In this document: piece after piece, positions 23,027 to 34,284 of the stretch
How positions within the stretch are numbered: the first letter of the stretch is position 1
Layout: every line of letters starts with the position of its first letter
NCBI GenBank assembly: GCA_030180135.1
Contig: CM058229.1
Location: 44,915,522 to 44,979,521 of the forward strand
Source of the DNA: Orychophragmus violaceus
Taxonomy: Eukaryota > Streptophyta > Magnoliopsida > Brassicales > Brassicaceae
Length of the DNA stretch: 64,000 bases
Direction: 5' to 3'
Made by a program: the position numbers and the translations under genes
Notes under the pieces: generated by a model
Told to the model about the DNA's origin: nothing
What the model saw: only the letters and a program-made list of their open reading frames with translations
The model's database searches: none

Positions 23027-23688
23027 CCCGCAAGACGGATCGTGGGTAGCGAGTCCGATCTTGTTCATCAGGAGTTGGAAGCGTGATCTTGGTAGGGGTT
23101 TGGTAAGAGCATATGCAAGCTGATTGTGAGAGGTAACATGAGTAACTCTTACTTGTCCCGATTGTACTATATTCTGATCGAAGTGATAGTCCAAGGAAAG
23201 GTGCTTCATACGTGAATGAAAAACTGGATTTACTACTAGATATGTGGCTCCAATGTTGTCACAGTAAATCGGTGGTGTAGCAGTGATCTTGACGCCTAGT
23301 TCTTGAGTAATGACGATATCCAGCATACTTCAAAAACGACATACGTGATGGATCTATATTCTGTCTCGGTGGATGATTTTGCGAACCCCTTTTGTTTCTT
23401 GAATGACCAAGCAACCGGATGACGTCCATAGTAGACAATATATGCACCCGTGGATCTATAGTCATCTTTGTCGCCAGCCCAGTCCGCATCAGAGTATGAA
23501 TGAAGTGTCGGTGTATTGTGTTTGCTGTAGAAGACTCCGCGTGATTGTGTGCCCGAGAGATACATTAATATTCGCTTCAGTGCATGCCAATGTACATCCG
23601 TTGGTTTGTGCATAAAATGCGACATCTTGTTCACTGCATATGATATATCAGGGCGTGTCAATGAGAGGTATTGAATGCTGCCTACAAC
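23018..23688 (-). pseudogene. Copia-C RNase H and pol C-terminus
   Basis: Reverse-strand frames read TRPDISYAVNKMSHFMHKPT, then the RNase H core with SDADWAGDKDDYRSTGAYIV and SSTETEYRS, then YCDNIGAT and VADALTKPL-like (here LAYALTKPLPR) up to the stop near 23018. One frameshift near 23300-23330 splits it. The beginning of this exon continues left of the hAT insertion at 24715-24791. RNase H would remove RNA from the RNA-DNA hybrid; this copy is inactive as it stands. Confidence 0.88.
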
Positions 23689-24714
23689 TAGGGATGTTAA
23701 AACAACCCTTTCGTAAACGGGCCTAAACGGGCTTCGTGTATAAAAATGAGCCCGTTTAGACCCGTTTAAGTCACATGTGCAAACGGGCTTACCCGTTTAA
23801 GCCCGTTTATTAATCGGGTTTTTATGATTTTTAAACGGGTACCCGTTTAGACCCGTTTAACTTTAAAAAAAAACATTTTAATAATTAAATAATAAATCAT
23901 AAAAATACTATTAATTATAGAAAATTCAAAAAAAAGTCCAAAAAATAAGAAAATATTCAAAATAATTTAAAAAGTAAAGATTTAAATTTTAATGTTAAAA
24001 ATAAAAATATTTAGTTTATATTTATATTCCATCTAAAATTAAAGAATTTCAATAAAATATAAATGATAAACAACAACTCATTTACTTGATTAAATTTCTA
24101 TTTTTAAATATATAAAATATTCACAAATTCAAAAAATATAGAAAATAGTTTTTAAAAGAAAATATTAAAATTTTAGTATTAAAATAAAATTATTATTTTA
24201 TATTTTATATTCGATCTAAAATTAAAAACTTCAATAAAAATATAAATGATATATTAAAACTTTATATTTCTAAATGTATACAAAATAGTGTTAAAGTAAT
24301 TAAATATCATATAATAAATTATCAACCATGCTAATAGAATATAAAAGTAATTGACAATAATTTCTTTTTTAAGAGGACAAAATATTAATTATTATGATAT
24401 ATGAATTATATAAGAATGATAAAATACTTAACTAACAATATTTCATTAATATAGTGTTGAATGTTGATAAATATACAAATTATAATATTAAAAAATATTT
24501 TTTTTTGTATTTTTGTTTTTTATAATAAAAAAATATATATTTTTAAATGGGCCTAAACGGGCTTAAACGGGTACGTATTAAATTAACGGGTCTAAACGGG
24601 CGGGCCTAACGGGTCCAAAATATAAACGGGCTTAATCGGGTTCGGGTCTAAACGGGTACGGGCCTAAACGGGCCGGGCCTAAACGGGCCGGGTCCGCCCG
24701 TTTTAACATCCCTA
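23689..24714. mobile_element. hAT-type non-autonomous element (MITE-like), 1026 bp
   Basis: The terminal inverted repeat TAGGGATGTTAAAAC is found at both ends, and an 8-bp duplication CCTACAAC (23681-23688, 24715-24722) is diagnostic of the hAT superfamily. Both subterminal zones (about 150 bp each) carry many copies of TAAACGGG or its complement CCCGTTTA. The ~650-bp core is extremely AT-rich. There is no coding capacity, so a transposase must come from elsewhere. It interrupts the Copia-C frame at its GVVGS-like codons. Confidence 0.92.
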
Positions 24715-24791
24715 CCTACAACGCCACGGTAGTGTGAAGGATCTTCCATCGGAACACCTGTGGTGAGTGTCAATGTTGTTGCTGGGCACAT
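24715..24791 (-). pseudogene. Copia-C RT/RNase H linker between the hAT and Gypsy insertions
   Basis: Short Copia-C coding piece (TTGVPMEDPSHYRG-like on the minus strand). It ends at the CACAT target site of the Gypsy element (24787-24791). Confidence 0.8.
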
Positions 24792-26230
24792 TGATAACTA
24801 GGATTTTGCAATCCTTTGAGGTACCAATTCCTGAAGCTTATCGATGTAGCTTTGAGGTATCGAACCTTTTTGGGATGGATAAGACCAATAAGCAAACACT
24901 AAACCTTCAGAGTCAAATCAAACAATTTGGTTTTTAATTTCTAACAATCCTAACAAAAGCAAATCAACCCGAAGTAAATAAAAGCAAATAAAAAAAACGA
25001 TTCAATCTATGGCAAGAATAAGGCCCAAGGGTTAAGGTCAACGGATAGGTGACTCGGGATGATCAAGGAACTCTAATTCAAACTTCTAAAAGCTAATCCC
25101 TTAGCAAGGAACACACCAAGTAAATCAGTTTAATCTCTTAATACCAATTCTTCACTTAATCTTAACTCAAGAACAAATCATCACTTGTGAATTAAAATCA
25201 AACGAGCATTGAAACAAGTTCCGATTAGCAACCAATCACTGTAGACATACATTTTCATGCGCTAGAATGTGAAAGTCCTAACAAAGCTAAATACTGGAAT
25301 TTCATCGAACATGTTGTGAACAAGAAATTCTAAACATCCTAATCAATGTGATCAAGATTAACTAGGCATTAAGCACACTTTGCTAGATGAGATTTTAAAC
25401 AATTAACTACTAAAATTCTATTGATCACCCCTAATCAACCTAATCCTACCCAACCCACAAGCCTATGGAGAACTACTCACTAATCATAGCTAGATCAACA
25501 AAACTCATAGTAATAGAGTTGATCATCGAGATTGGTGAGGGATTGAGAGATTTGTTGAAGGAATAACAAAGAAAATACTAGATTAATCTCAAGAATAAAA
25601 TTAGTTCTTACAAAAGAGTTTAGAACATCAAAAAAAGCTTAAGAAACAAATAGAAATATGTTTTTGGCTTAAATAGTCAATAGGGTGCGAGCCGGGTCAA
25701 CCCGGAACAAACCGGGTGTTGACCCGGATCCAAGTGAAAATCTGGGAACGGTATCGGTTGGCTGGACCGATACGCCAACCGATATCAACTCTCGGTTTTC
25801 CTGTATGGAAGCGTATCGGTCCACCTGACCGATATGTGACCCGATATGAAGTCCCGAAAATTAATCCGAGAGTCCATATCGGTTGGGTGGACCGATACTC
25901 AAGCCGATATGGCTCTCTGGAACTTTGACGAGGAGTCTTATCGGCCCGCCTGGCCGATACTCAGGCCGATATGAGTTTCTGCTGGCTCTTCCTTGGTCTT
26001 CTGAGCTCAAGACTCCACTTCCAAGTTCACCAATGCTCCTAGACACCTCCATTCACCTGCAAAACACAAGAAACACTCCAAATGCAAGCCTAGAATGCCT
26101 ACTCCTAGACCTAAACAACTCTAGACTCTAGATGCGACAATGACTCGACAAAATGGTATGAATGATGGAGAAAAGAAGTCAAAACAAGAACTATATACAA
26201 GCCTAAATGCATGAAAATGTATGAATATCA
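24792..26230 (-). repeat. ATHILA-type 3' LTR
   Basis: 1439 bp, TGATAACTAGGATTTTGC...GAATATCA. It contains four ~63-bp units of the TATCGG...CCGATA inverted-repeat motif (25750-25975). Confidence 0.95.
25750..25975. repeat. Four-unit ~63-bp hairpin repeat array in 3' LTR
   Basis: TATCGG cores at 25752, 25814, 25877 and 25939 (spacing 62-63). Each is followed about 15 bp later by its complement CCGATA, then a second CCGATAT. It is the LTR counterpart of the array at 30494-30840. Confidence 0.88.
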
Positions 26231-26232
26231 AT

Positions 26233-26244
26233 TCCCCCAAACTT
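26233..26244 (-). promoter_or_regulatory. Polypurine tract of the ATHILA-type element
   Basis: Plus strand TCCCCCAAACTT, that is AAGTTTGGGGGA on the element's strand, two bases from the 3' LTR. Confidence 0.85.
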
Positions 26245-27896
26245 AAATCTTGCTTGTCCACAAGCAAGCATAAGTAAATCACAACAAGTTGGGGAAAAGG
26301 TTTGAAAGCGGGAGCTCATATCCAAAGACAAAACCGAGATCAACGAGTTCCAATTCGAGTCAACGTCATCAAGATGCAACCAAGTTAGGCTTACTCCAAA
26401 AATTTAGCCATGCTCATAAAGAAAAAACTCTTAGCTCAATTCTCAACCTAGACAAACATTCCTATCAACTAGCTCTTTAACATTCATTAGGTTCTCAAGT
26501 GGATCTTACTCAATACAAGGTGATCAAACTCATTTGGCAAAGGGACAAGGCTTTTGAGATTAAAGTGATCTCAATCAAAGGAGGGGTTTATTCCAAAAGC
26601 ATGAAGGTTCTCTCATAAAGAAGTGAATGAGCTATAGTAAAATGCTAAGAGTTAGAGGCAATTGGTGCATAATAGGTTGATTTCCATCTACCCATGCCCC
26701 AATTACTTCTTCTCCTAATCTAGCCCACCTAAATGGATACTACCCTTGATCAAGGCTATTGTTGCCTCATCCCCTTTTCTCAATCAGACACTTTTCATAG
26801 AAACTCCCCAAGGATAAATAAAGACTTTTCAAAACAGTGGCAAATCTTTTCTTTTTAACTTAGCTCAAATCTTTCTTTAGCAATGGTCTCTTTTCTTTCT
26901 TTAAGGTGAGCCTTTGGCTTCTTTTCATTTCAAAATATGAGAAACTTTTCTTTTCTTTAAACGCATAAGAGTTTTTCTTCTTTTAAAACATTTTGCCAAC
27001 AAACATAAGATCCCAACCAAAATCCCTTTTCATTCTTCCTTTTCTTTACTCTCTCTCTCTCTCTCCTTTCCCAATTCTTCCCCCAAACTTTGATCCTAGC
27101 CTATTGCAAAGCCAAAGATGTTGAGCTTGCATCTATATGGAAATTTCTCCTAGTCGCCTCATACTCAACACTTTTTACCTAGCTCATTCCAAGTAGGCCT
27201 ACCACTCAAGATAGTGTTTGTGGCTTGAAAGAAGGGTGGTGAAAGGTATGGAAATATATTTGAGCATGTTGAGAGGGGTGGAAAGGATAAGAATGCTCAA
27301 ATATTTTCAGAGTATCCATGAGTTTAGCACACAAAGCAAGAGTAAGATTATTAGATGTCATCATTAAGGTTCTCACTTAGGTAGAGCTAGCGTCAATTCA
27401 AAGCTTATTTCAGTTTCAAACCAAGTTTCAAAGCAAGCAATCCGAGCCTGGTTCGTCTTAACTTTCTAGCCCTTATTGAATTACAATCTTATGACAATCA
27501 ACTAGCTCAAACAACTAGAATAAAGAACAAATCATCACTCAATCAATCTTACAAGGAAATTCAATTATTGCTCCCTATGCATGCGTCCTATATGATGCAA
27601 CTAGACTCAATCCTATTATGCTATTGCAACTACATGCTTTTCTTTTTGAAATTTTTTGAAATTTTTCAATTTTGTTTTTTTTTTTGGATTTTCTATGCCT
27701 TAGATGAATGCATGAGACTCAAGTGATAAAATAAAAAATAAGAAACAAAACAAACCAAATTAGCAACTGGTCTCTCCCCCAAACTTAAATCACACGGTCC
27801 CTTGTGTGATCTAGGCAAGGAAGAAAGACCGAAAACACACAAAAAGCAAACGAAATAAAGAAGAAAAACTATGTAAAAATGTGGAGTGTAACCTGG
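26245..27896 (-). other. ATHILA-type 3' noncoding region
   Basis: About 1.65 kb between the env-like frame and the PPT. It is AT-rich with a short CT tract (27051-27066) and a second TCTCCCCCAAACTTAAAT stretch at about 27771-27788 resembling the PPT. No gene was seen. Confidence 0.65.
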
Positions 27897-29608
27897 CTAG
27901 AAGTGGAGGTATGGAGGTGATGAGTCTCCCATTGAGTAAGTCGGGTTTGAGGAAGAGCAGGACGGTGTCCTCATGGATCTCCTCTTTCTCCTTCTGTCCT
28001 CGCGAGTGGAGTGTCGGTGAGGATCCTCATAATAGGAGTCGTGAGCCATGCGCGCAGATCCTCCGGTCTCGTGTCCAGCAACCGAGTACCTTCCCTGCTC
28101 AAATTCAGCCTGCTCAACCAGAACATCGGCTTCAGCTATCACCTCCTCAGTCGCTGCCTGAATCTCTTCATCTACACCAGCCTGGCCCTCTCGGGATGTG
28201 GAGGTCTGTCCCGCAGCGCTACTCTTGTCTTTCTTCCCCACAATCATCTTAAGAACCTTGGTCACTTTCTTCAAGCAGGTAGCCATCTTCTTAATGTTCC
28301 TCCCGTGCCATTTGCTCTGCTTCTGGAGGTCCCGGTTCTGGTCCCTCAGTGCTCTTACTGTCTTGTTCGCGATAGGATCATCTAGAGGCTCGATAAGGTA
28401 TCTGTGCAGCCCATACACCCAGCAGGTGCATCGGAAGTATCAGGCTCTGCTGCAGTCGCTCTCTGGGACCCGTGAGGTCCAAACACATGCTCTACCCCCG
28501 GTAAAAATCTGATATGAGCTATGTTGGCAAAGCTTGTAATGTCGGGGTTTGGGAGGAGATACCCTTCTTCGTGGGAAGTACCCGAGCACATCCGGTAGAG
28601 ATGGCGCTCTGGAGGCGGCTTGGAGGCGAGGTAGTGAGTTCGGATAAGCTGTGGAACATCCAGCCATGCTACTGGTGTAGGCGCCCCAAATGTCTTCTCA
28701 TCCAGACTTCTTTCCAGTTTTACTTTCTTTTTCACAAGCAACGGCGTGATCAGACCACCCATGCTGAACTTCGGACTAGCGTCCCTCACTGACATTGCCC
28801 AATCTCGGTGGACAGCAAACTGCTCTATCAAAATGGAAGTGTAGCTCGGGAGGAGCTCAACTGGTGGTATCGGCTGACCGTTGGGATATGTGAGCAGGAG
28901 AGGCTGCAACCCAATGTAGAGAAGCTTCATCTCCATCTCTGTGACCTGCCCCGTCTCCTTCCTAGCAAACAGAGTATGTGCTAAAGGTTTGTGCACATAG
29001 CGAATGGCTGGGTGTCTGATCCTTGCATTCTTCATAGCCCCCAGCTTAAAGGGCCCATCAGCTATCATCCGCCAAACACCCTCGAGGTCGTCCTTATCAA
29101 TGGGGATAAAAGTTCCCAGCTGAGCACCATTCTCTGGAAAATCAAAAACTGCAGCTATGTCTTCATACGTCATACTGAACTTCTTCTTACCCATTTGGAA
29201 ATCAATCTTCCCTCGACTCACTTCCCCTGCCAAAGCGGCTCTCCTCATGTTGACTGTTGCTTTCATGGATGAGAGGAATTGGCATGCTGAGCTCTGGTAG
29301 GAGTCACTGGCAAGGTTGAAGAACTCCTTAAGGCCCATGTTATCTACAATCTCGTTGTAGTCATCCAGTAGCCCAAGTGCAGTAAGTGTCGGGGTGTGAG
29401 GGTATCGGGTTGGCCAAAATGGTATTCCCTCCAGCTTGTCATATATCTCAGAGGTGGAGTACTTATGTAGCACCTGGATCATCCTTATTGGGGCCTCTTG
29501 TACCTCTTCCTCAACTGCTACCCCTTTTCCTTTTGATGAAGTTCCCACATCTTGTACCGGATCTTGTGCATTTGGGTTTGGTTTCGGGTTGGCGCGCTTC
29601 CTTGTCAT
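27897..29608 (-). CDS. ATHILA ORF-1/env-like protein, split by one frameshift
   Basis: A 408-codon frame (29608-28382) starts MTRKRANPKP. It has a conserved central block of the Arabidopsis ATHILA ORF-1 family (GIPFWPTRYPHTPTL.ALGL; KKFSMTYEDIAAVF; AIRYVHKPLAHTLFARKE). Homology continues in another frame (28418-27897) with YLIEPLDDPIANKTVRALRDQNRDLQ, a coiled-coil-like stretch and an Arg/Ser-rich tail, so one frameshift near 28400 splits a protein of about 560 residues. The family sits downstream of integrase in ATHILA elements and has been called env-like by position; no signal peptide or membrane segment was seen here. Function unknown. Confidence 0.8.
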
Positions 29609-30493
29609 TGTCCTACAAAAGACAACTCAAAGAACGAATAAGCACATCGTACAATCTACCAACACAATCAATAAGAGCTTAAAGCATTGATGATCAACAA
29701 TTGTGGGAGCTTAACAATTGCATACTTTTTCAACTTCAATGCAGTAAACAAGCTTAAGCATCTTAACCAAACCCAATTCTAGCTCAGCATAAGCACAATG
29801 TACAAGTAAATCAATCACTTTCTTGAGCAATTCACAATCTCATCAACCAAAGGTCCTTAATGCACATTTTTGAAACTTTTGTGAAACAAAACTCATCCAA
29901 AACAAGTAGTATCACAAAATTAAGCCCTTAACAATCCAATGCATCATTAGAAACCATCCAATTAGAAAACCCCCAAAAAAAAATTCGGATTCCAAATTTC
30001 TCAAGAACCCTAATTCACCAAAAGTCAAATTCATTCATTCCTAGGGCGAAATTGAGTTGGGTAATCATCTAGGAACAGCCTAGCAAAGGTTTCTAACAAG
30101 CATCATCAACAAACAGCCACAAATTCGAGTTCTGGAAAATTTCGAAAATCTTTTTGCATGAACCATAAACTCGGATTTGAAGAGCTTTACCTTGTTTGGA
30201 GGATGAGAGGATGAGAGAAACAAGGGGATAACAAGATAGTGCTTGAGAAATCGGAAACACAGAGCCTTGAATCACGAAAATCCGATGAGAATTGATGGAG
30301 ATTGAAGAGTTTGAAGTGCTTTGAAAATCTCTTAGTGAAATCGCAAGAGTGAGTGAAAAGAGAGAGAGAGAGTCGCGACTTGGAGGAGAAAACAAGGGGG
30401 AAATCGGTTCAAACCGGTTCATTAAATCGATTTTGGGTGAAAATTCGGGTTTAAAACGGTTTAGGTTCGAGAAAACTTACCCGGGCGAAGGCG
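29609..30493 (-). other. Region between the hairpin array and the env-like gene
   Basis: About 0.9 kb of AT-rich sequence with no recognised gene. It may hold the leader of the env-like transcript. Confidence 0.5.
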
Positions 30494-30840
30494 CGTATCG
30501 GCCTGGCCAACCGATACGCCAGCCGATATCAACTCTCGGATTTAATTCCTGTATCCCGTATCGGTCTGGCCAACCGATACGGGGACCGATATATGTTCAC
30601 TCCGAAGATCCGTTTCGGCTTGGCCAACCGATACGGGGACCGATATCAACTCTCGGTTTTTTCTGTTGCATCCCGTATCGGCCTGGCCAACCGATACGGT
30701 GCCCGATATCGATCTTTCTGGGAAATCCGTATCGGCCTGGCCAACCGATACGGGGACCGATATTGAGCCTCAGATTATTTTTACCAGAACCGTATCGGCC
30801 TGGCCAGCCGATACGGAACCCGATATTGGCTCATGCACCA
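30494..30840. repeat. Six-unit hairpin repeat array with alternating 63/54-bp spacing
   Basis: Cores CGTATCGG begin at 30494, 30557, 30611 (CGTTTCGG), 30674, 30728 and 30791, giving spacings 63, 54, 63, 54, 63. Each core is followed by a CTGGCCAA-type loop and CCGATACG, an 8-bp perfect stem with a ~9-nt loop, then a second partial complement CCGATAT. The 117-bp dimer is the higher-order unit. All spacings are multiples of three, so a plus-strand frame runs through it with a repeating PYRPGQPIRGPI-like peptide. It lies between integrase and the env-like gene. Confidence 0.92.
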
Positions 30841-31035
30841 TTTTTCTTCATCTCTGCGGCCTTTGCTCAACTCCAACTGATCTACAACCTCATCCTTAAG
30901 CCAAAACCTGACAAAACTCAAAGCAAAACATCAAAAATAACAAGCAAAAGACGTATGTACAAGGATAAACATGGGAATGTCTCCCAAGTGCGCTTTTATT
31001 TAAAGTCGTTAAGCTCGACTTTGCAAACCGTGATC

Positions 31036-32718
31036 TCAAGCTGAGGGAGGGCTAGAGAGTGGAATTGAAGTACCGTCCTCTATTGCTTCTGAGACGGAGT
31101 AATGCTTGAGTCTTTGGCCATTGACCGTGAACTCTTCATCTGATTTTCCCAAAAGTACCACCGCCCCATATGGTCTCACCTCCTTCACTCTAAACGGTCC
31201 CGACCATCTAGACTTGAGCTTCCCGGGAAAGAGTTTCAACCGGGAGTTAAAGAGCAACACAAGATCTCCTTCCTTGAACTCCTTCTTCTGGATCAGCTTA
31301 TCATGGAAAAGCTTGGTTCTCTCCTTATAGATCTTCGAGCTCTCAAAAGCCTCAAGCCGTATCTCGTCAAGTTCATTCAGCTGAATCAACCTCCTCTCAG
31401 TTGCGGTCTTGATGTCAAAGTTCAGCAACTTGACAGCCCATATGGCCTTGTATTCCACCTCCACCGATAAGTGACATGACTTACCATACAACATGGTGAA
31501 TGGTGTAGTGCCCAATGGAGTCTTGAAAGCAGTTCTATACGCCCACAGTGCGTCATCAAGTTTCTTAGCCCAATCTTTCCTTGAGGCTCCAACAGTCTTC
31601 TCTAGGATAGCCTTGATTTGCCTATTGGACACTTCAACTTGGCCGCTTGTCTGAGGATGATATGGTGTTGAAACTTTATGCTTCACTCCATACTTCTTCA
31701 AAAGGCTCTCAAATAGCTTGTTGATGAAGTGTGAGCCTCCATCACTGATCACAATCCTCGGGATTCCAAATCTTGGGAAGATGATGCTCTTGAATAGCTC
31801 TATTACCACCTTGGTGTCATTAGTTGGACTCGCCACTGCTTCTACCCACTTGGAAACATAATCCACAGCTACTAAGATGTAGCTATTCCCGTAAGAGGAT
31901 GGGAAGGGTCCCATGAAATCAATGCCCCACACATCAAATACTTCAACTTCAAGGATGGGGTTTTGAGGCATCTCATTTCTTCTACTGATATTCCCCTTTC
32001 TCTGACAAGGATCACACTTAGTAATGAACTCTTGGGCATCTTTGAACATTGTAGGCCACCAAAACCCAGCTTGTAGAGCCTTTTGAACCGTCTTGAAAGT
32101 GGCAAAGTGACCACCATAATCTGACCCATGGCAATGTAGGAGAATGCCTCCCACTTCTTCATCAGCTATGCACCTTCTATAGAGCGGATCCTTGCACAAA
32201 GTGTAGAGGTAAGGCTCATCCCAATAGTACTTGTTGACATCTCTAAAGAACTTTTTTCTTTGGTAGCTATCGAGGCTTGGTGGTTCTTTCCCAACAGCTA
32301 GGAAATTGACTATATCAGCATACCACGGTTTCTTGTCTTCAATAAAATTGACCTCCTCAATCCTCATTCTTGTATCATGAGCATCCTTAACAACCTTGCA
32401 AGCCATTAGCTGCTCCTCAGGGAGAGAGTCATCTAGAGGAATTCCATCCTCAATTCTCAGTCTTGACAAATGGTCTGCTACTCCATTCTCAATGCCTTTC
32501 TTATCCTTAATCTCCAAGTCAAATTCTTGTAGCAGCAGTATCCACCTCAGAATCCTTGGCTTGGCATCTTTCTTGGCAAGTAGATACCTCAACGCAGCAT
32601 GATCCGTGTACACCACAACTTTAGATCCAACCAAGTATGATCTGAACTTCTCAAAGGCAAACACCACAGCAAGAAGATCTTTCTCAGTTGTTGCATACCT
32701 CACTTGAGCATCGTCCAA
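31036..32718 (-). CDS. ATHILA-type RNase H tail and integrase, 560-codon open frame
   Basis: Residues 1-100 are the end of RNase H (VVYTDHAALRYLL). The integrase zinc domain has H197, H204, C235, C238. The catalytic triad is D267 (WGIDFMG), D326 (SDGGSHF) and E362 (GQVEVSNRQ), with the canonical 35 residues between the second Asp and Glu. A GPF/Y-type module follows (RWSGPF near 504-509). The protein would insert the cDNA. The frame ends with a normal stop, but its start is arbitrary: it is the downstream part of a polyprotein cut by a 1-bp frameshift near 32727 and by Copia-B at 32796. As annotated it would not be made alone. Confidence 0.86.
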   Translation of the reverse strand: MDDAQVRYATTEKDLLAVVFAFEKFRSYLVGSKVVVYTDHAALRYLLAKKDAKPRILRWILLLQEFDLEIKDKKGIENGVADHLSRLRIEDGIPLDDSLPEEQLMACKVVKDAHDTRMRIEEVNFIEDKKPWYADIVNFLAVGKEPPSLDSYQRKKFFRDVNKYYWDEPYLYTLCKDPLYRRCIADEEVGGILLHCHGSDYGGHFATFKTVQKALQAGFWWPTMFKDAQEFITKCDPCQRKGNISRRNEMPQNPILEVEVFDVWGIDFMGPFPSSYGNSYILVAVDYVSKWVEAVASPTNDTKVVIELFKSIIFPRFGIPRIVISDGGSHFINKLFESLLKKYGVKHKVSTPYHPQTSGQVEVSNRQIKAILEKTVGASRKDWAKKLDDALWAYRTAFKTPLGTTPFTMLYGKSCHLSVEVEYKAIWAVKLLNFDIKTATERRLIQLNELDEIRLEAFESSKIYKERTKLFHDKLIQKKEFKEGDLVLLFNSRLKLFPGKLKSRWSGPFRVKEVRPYGAVVLLGKSDEEFTVNGQRLKHYSVSEAIEDGTSIPLSSPPSA

Positions 32719-32795
32719 TGTCCACTAGCATAGTATATGACATGGAGTTTCTTGTCTTTCCTCTGTCCGAGGACTGCACTTACTGCGTAGTCACT
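32719..32795 (-). pseudogene. ATHILA-type RNase H piece left of Copia-B
   Basis: Minus-strand YAVSAVLGQRKDKKLHVIYYAS, then a frameshift into the integrase frame. It ends at the TCACT duplication (32791-32795) made by Copia-B. Confidence 0.85.
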
Positions 32796-33426
32796 TGTAG
32801 GAAGTTTTGGTTGATCCTGATTCAATTCTTATATTGATATCAACCTAAACATGCATTAGATCTAGGTGTTCTTATTTAGAAACATATGATCTCACCTTTT
32901 ACCTGTTTGTTTGCAGCGGAATTGATGAACAGGTCAATGATCAGGGAGATACACCGAGAGATGGATCCTCCAAAGGCTCACACACGCAATCACAGGAAAC
33001 TGGTTGCTAGACCACAAGGAGCAGAGGCGCAGAGAGGAGAGAGTGGCCGCGTGGGGTGTTAGGGTTGGAGAGAGAAGAGACTTAGGCTTTTAGTCATTAA
33101 AAGCCTTCTCTTTCCCTTTTGGGCTTTTGGGCCCAATCTGATTAAATTCCATTTAATCAGACCCATTATTCATTCTCTCTTAGTACGACAAATGCCTAGC
33201 ACTTTTGTCGTACTTCTGCTAAGCCGTTCCAACATTATTTCCTGCTAGCTTAAGCGTGTGACCCATATGGGATCATACAATAAAGGCAATAAGTCCAAGA
33301 CTTATAGATCATGAGCGGACTCTAGCAAGCCATCATGACCCCCAGTATTGTATGACTTATGTCTGATCACTGACATACTCTTACGTTATAGAGACAGTAC
33401 AGAGATTGCTGGACACAATTCCAACA
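32796..33426 (-). repeat. Copia-B 3' LTR
   Basis: 631 bp. On the element's strand it begins TGTTGGAATTGTGTCC and ends AACTTCCTACA. Its U3 shares blocks with the Copia-1 and Copia-3 LTRs, such as CATGAGCGGACTCTAGCAAG in plus view. Confidence 0.95.
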
Positions 33427-33437
33427 ATCTCCCACTT
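33427..33437 (-). promoter_or_regulatory. Polypurine tract of Copia-B
   Basis: AAGTGGGAGAT on the minus strand, beside the 3' LTR; identical to the tract in Copia-0, Copia-1 and Copia-3. Confidence 0.88.
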
Positions 33438-34284
33438 GAACTGGAATCTCTGTATTCATAATCCCTTTCGTCTCAATATCTCGATTAGTCATAAGGCAAG
33501 ATTAGTGTCATCCTTATAAAGCCTAATCTTGTTCATCGGACTCTGATTTTATACTGACAATACAAACGACTCGGGAAAGTCCGTTTGAGCATGGCCATGC
33601 GTTTTCCAGTATTCAAATCTCCGATTGGCCTAGAGATATTCACTCCATTTATATTGGAGGGACAAATCCCATCTTGTTCCATCACTGTAAACTACTCATT
33701 TCATAATGTACCCAAACAAGGTCCTTATAGCTATCACAGAATGATAACGTTAGACAATGATCAAAGTACATCAGTCCATGTGCAGTCACATGCATGTGAA
33801 CTCAGGTCTAAGGACTATACTCTATAGTCGTAGTAAGAATCTCTTATGACACAGATATAAATATCCTGAAGAGTTCTTATAATCGGGTCTTGTCCGGTCG
33901 TATGTTCCCAACATACACCTATGTACTGACTTTGATGCCGTGCATCTATGACACATTAAGACTTTGTCATAAGTCACGTACCAATCCAGTCTCACACGGT
34001 TGTTGATGTTCCAATTTCAACAACCTTCGACTGGGGACGGGATGATATAAAACATCTATCAAATATAGGGTCTCATGATCAAGCTAAATGACTTCGATGA
34101 CTCAAGATCAAGTCATTTACTTCGATGTCCTATAAAATGGTTCATATCATTTTGGAACGATTATTTCATCACAGTTAAAATAATCTTGAAATAATAATTT
34201 CATTAAAACATAAAATAGTAATGTTTTACAAGAACATATCAAATAACTAAAATAAAGCTCACAAAACTCCCACTCAAATTTAGA
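33438..34284 (-). other. Copia-B 3' untranslated region
   Basis: About 850 bp between the pol stop and the PPT. It is colinear with the equivalent region of Copia-1 (6400-7240) and Copia-3 (16000-16850). No separate gene. Confidence 0.7.

Noticed and set aside
27881..28512. Several overlapping plus-strand frames of 100-124 codons
   Set aside because: Antisense shadows of the ATHILA ORF-1/env-like gene.
30494..30840. CRISPR-like regularly spaced palindromic repeats
   Set aside because: This is a plant retrotransposon context; the spacers are homologous to each other in alternation and no cas genes are present.
30349..31044. 231-codon plus-strand frame with repeating PYRPGQPIRGPI peptide
   Set aside because: It runs antisense across the hairpin array and into integrase. 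The repeat peptide follows from 3n-spaced DNA repeats, and no family match is recognised. Kept as a note in the array finding only.
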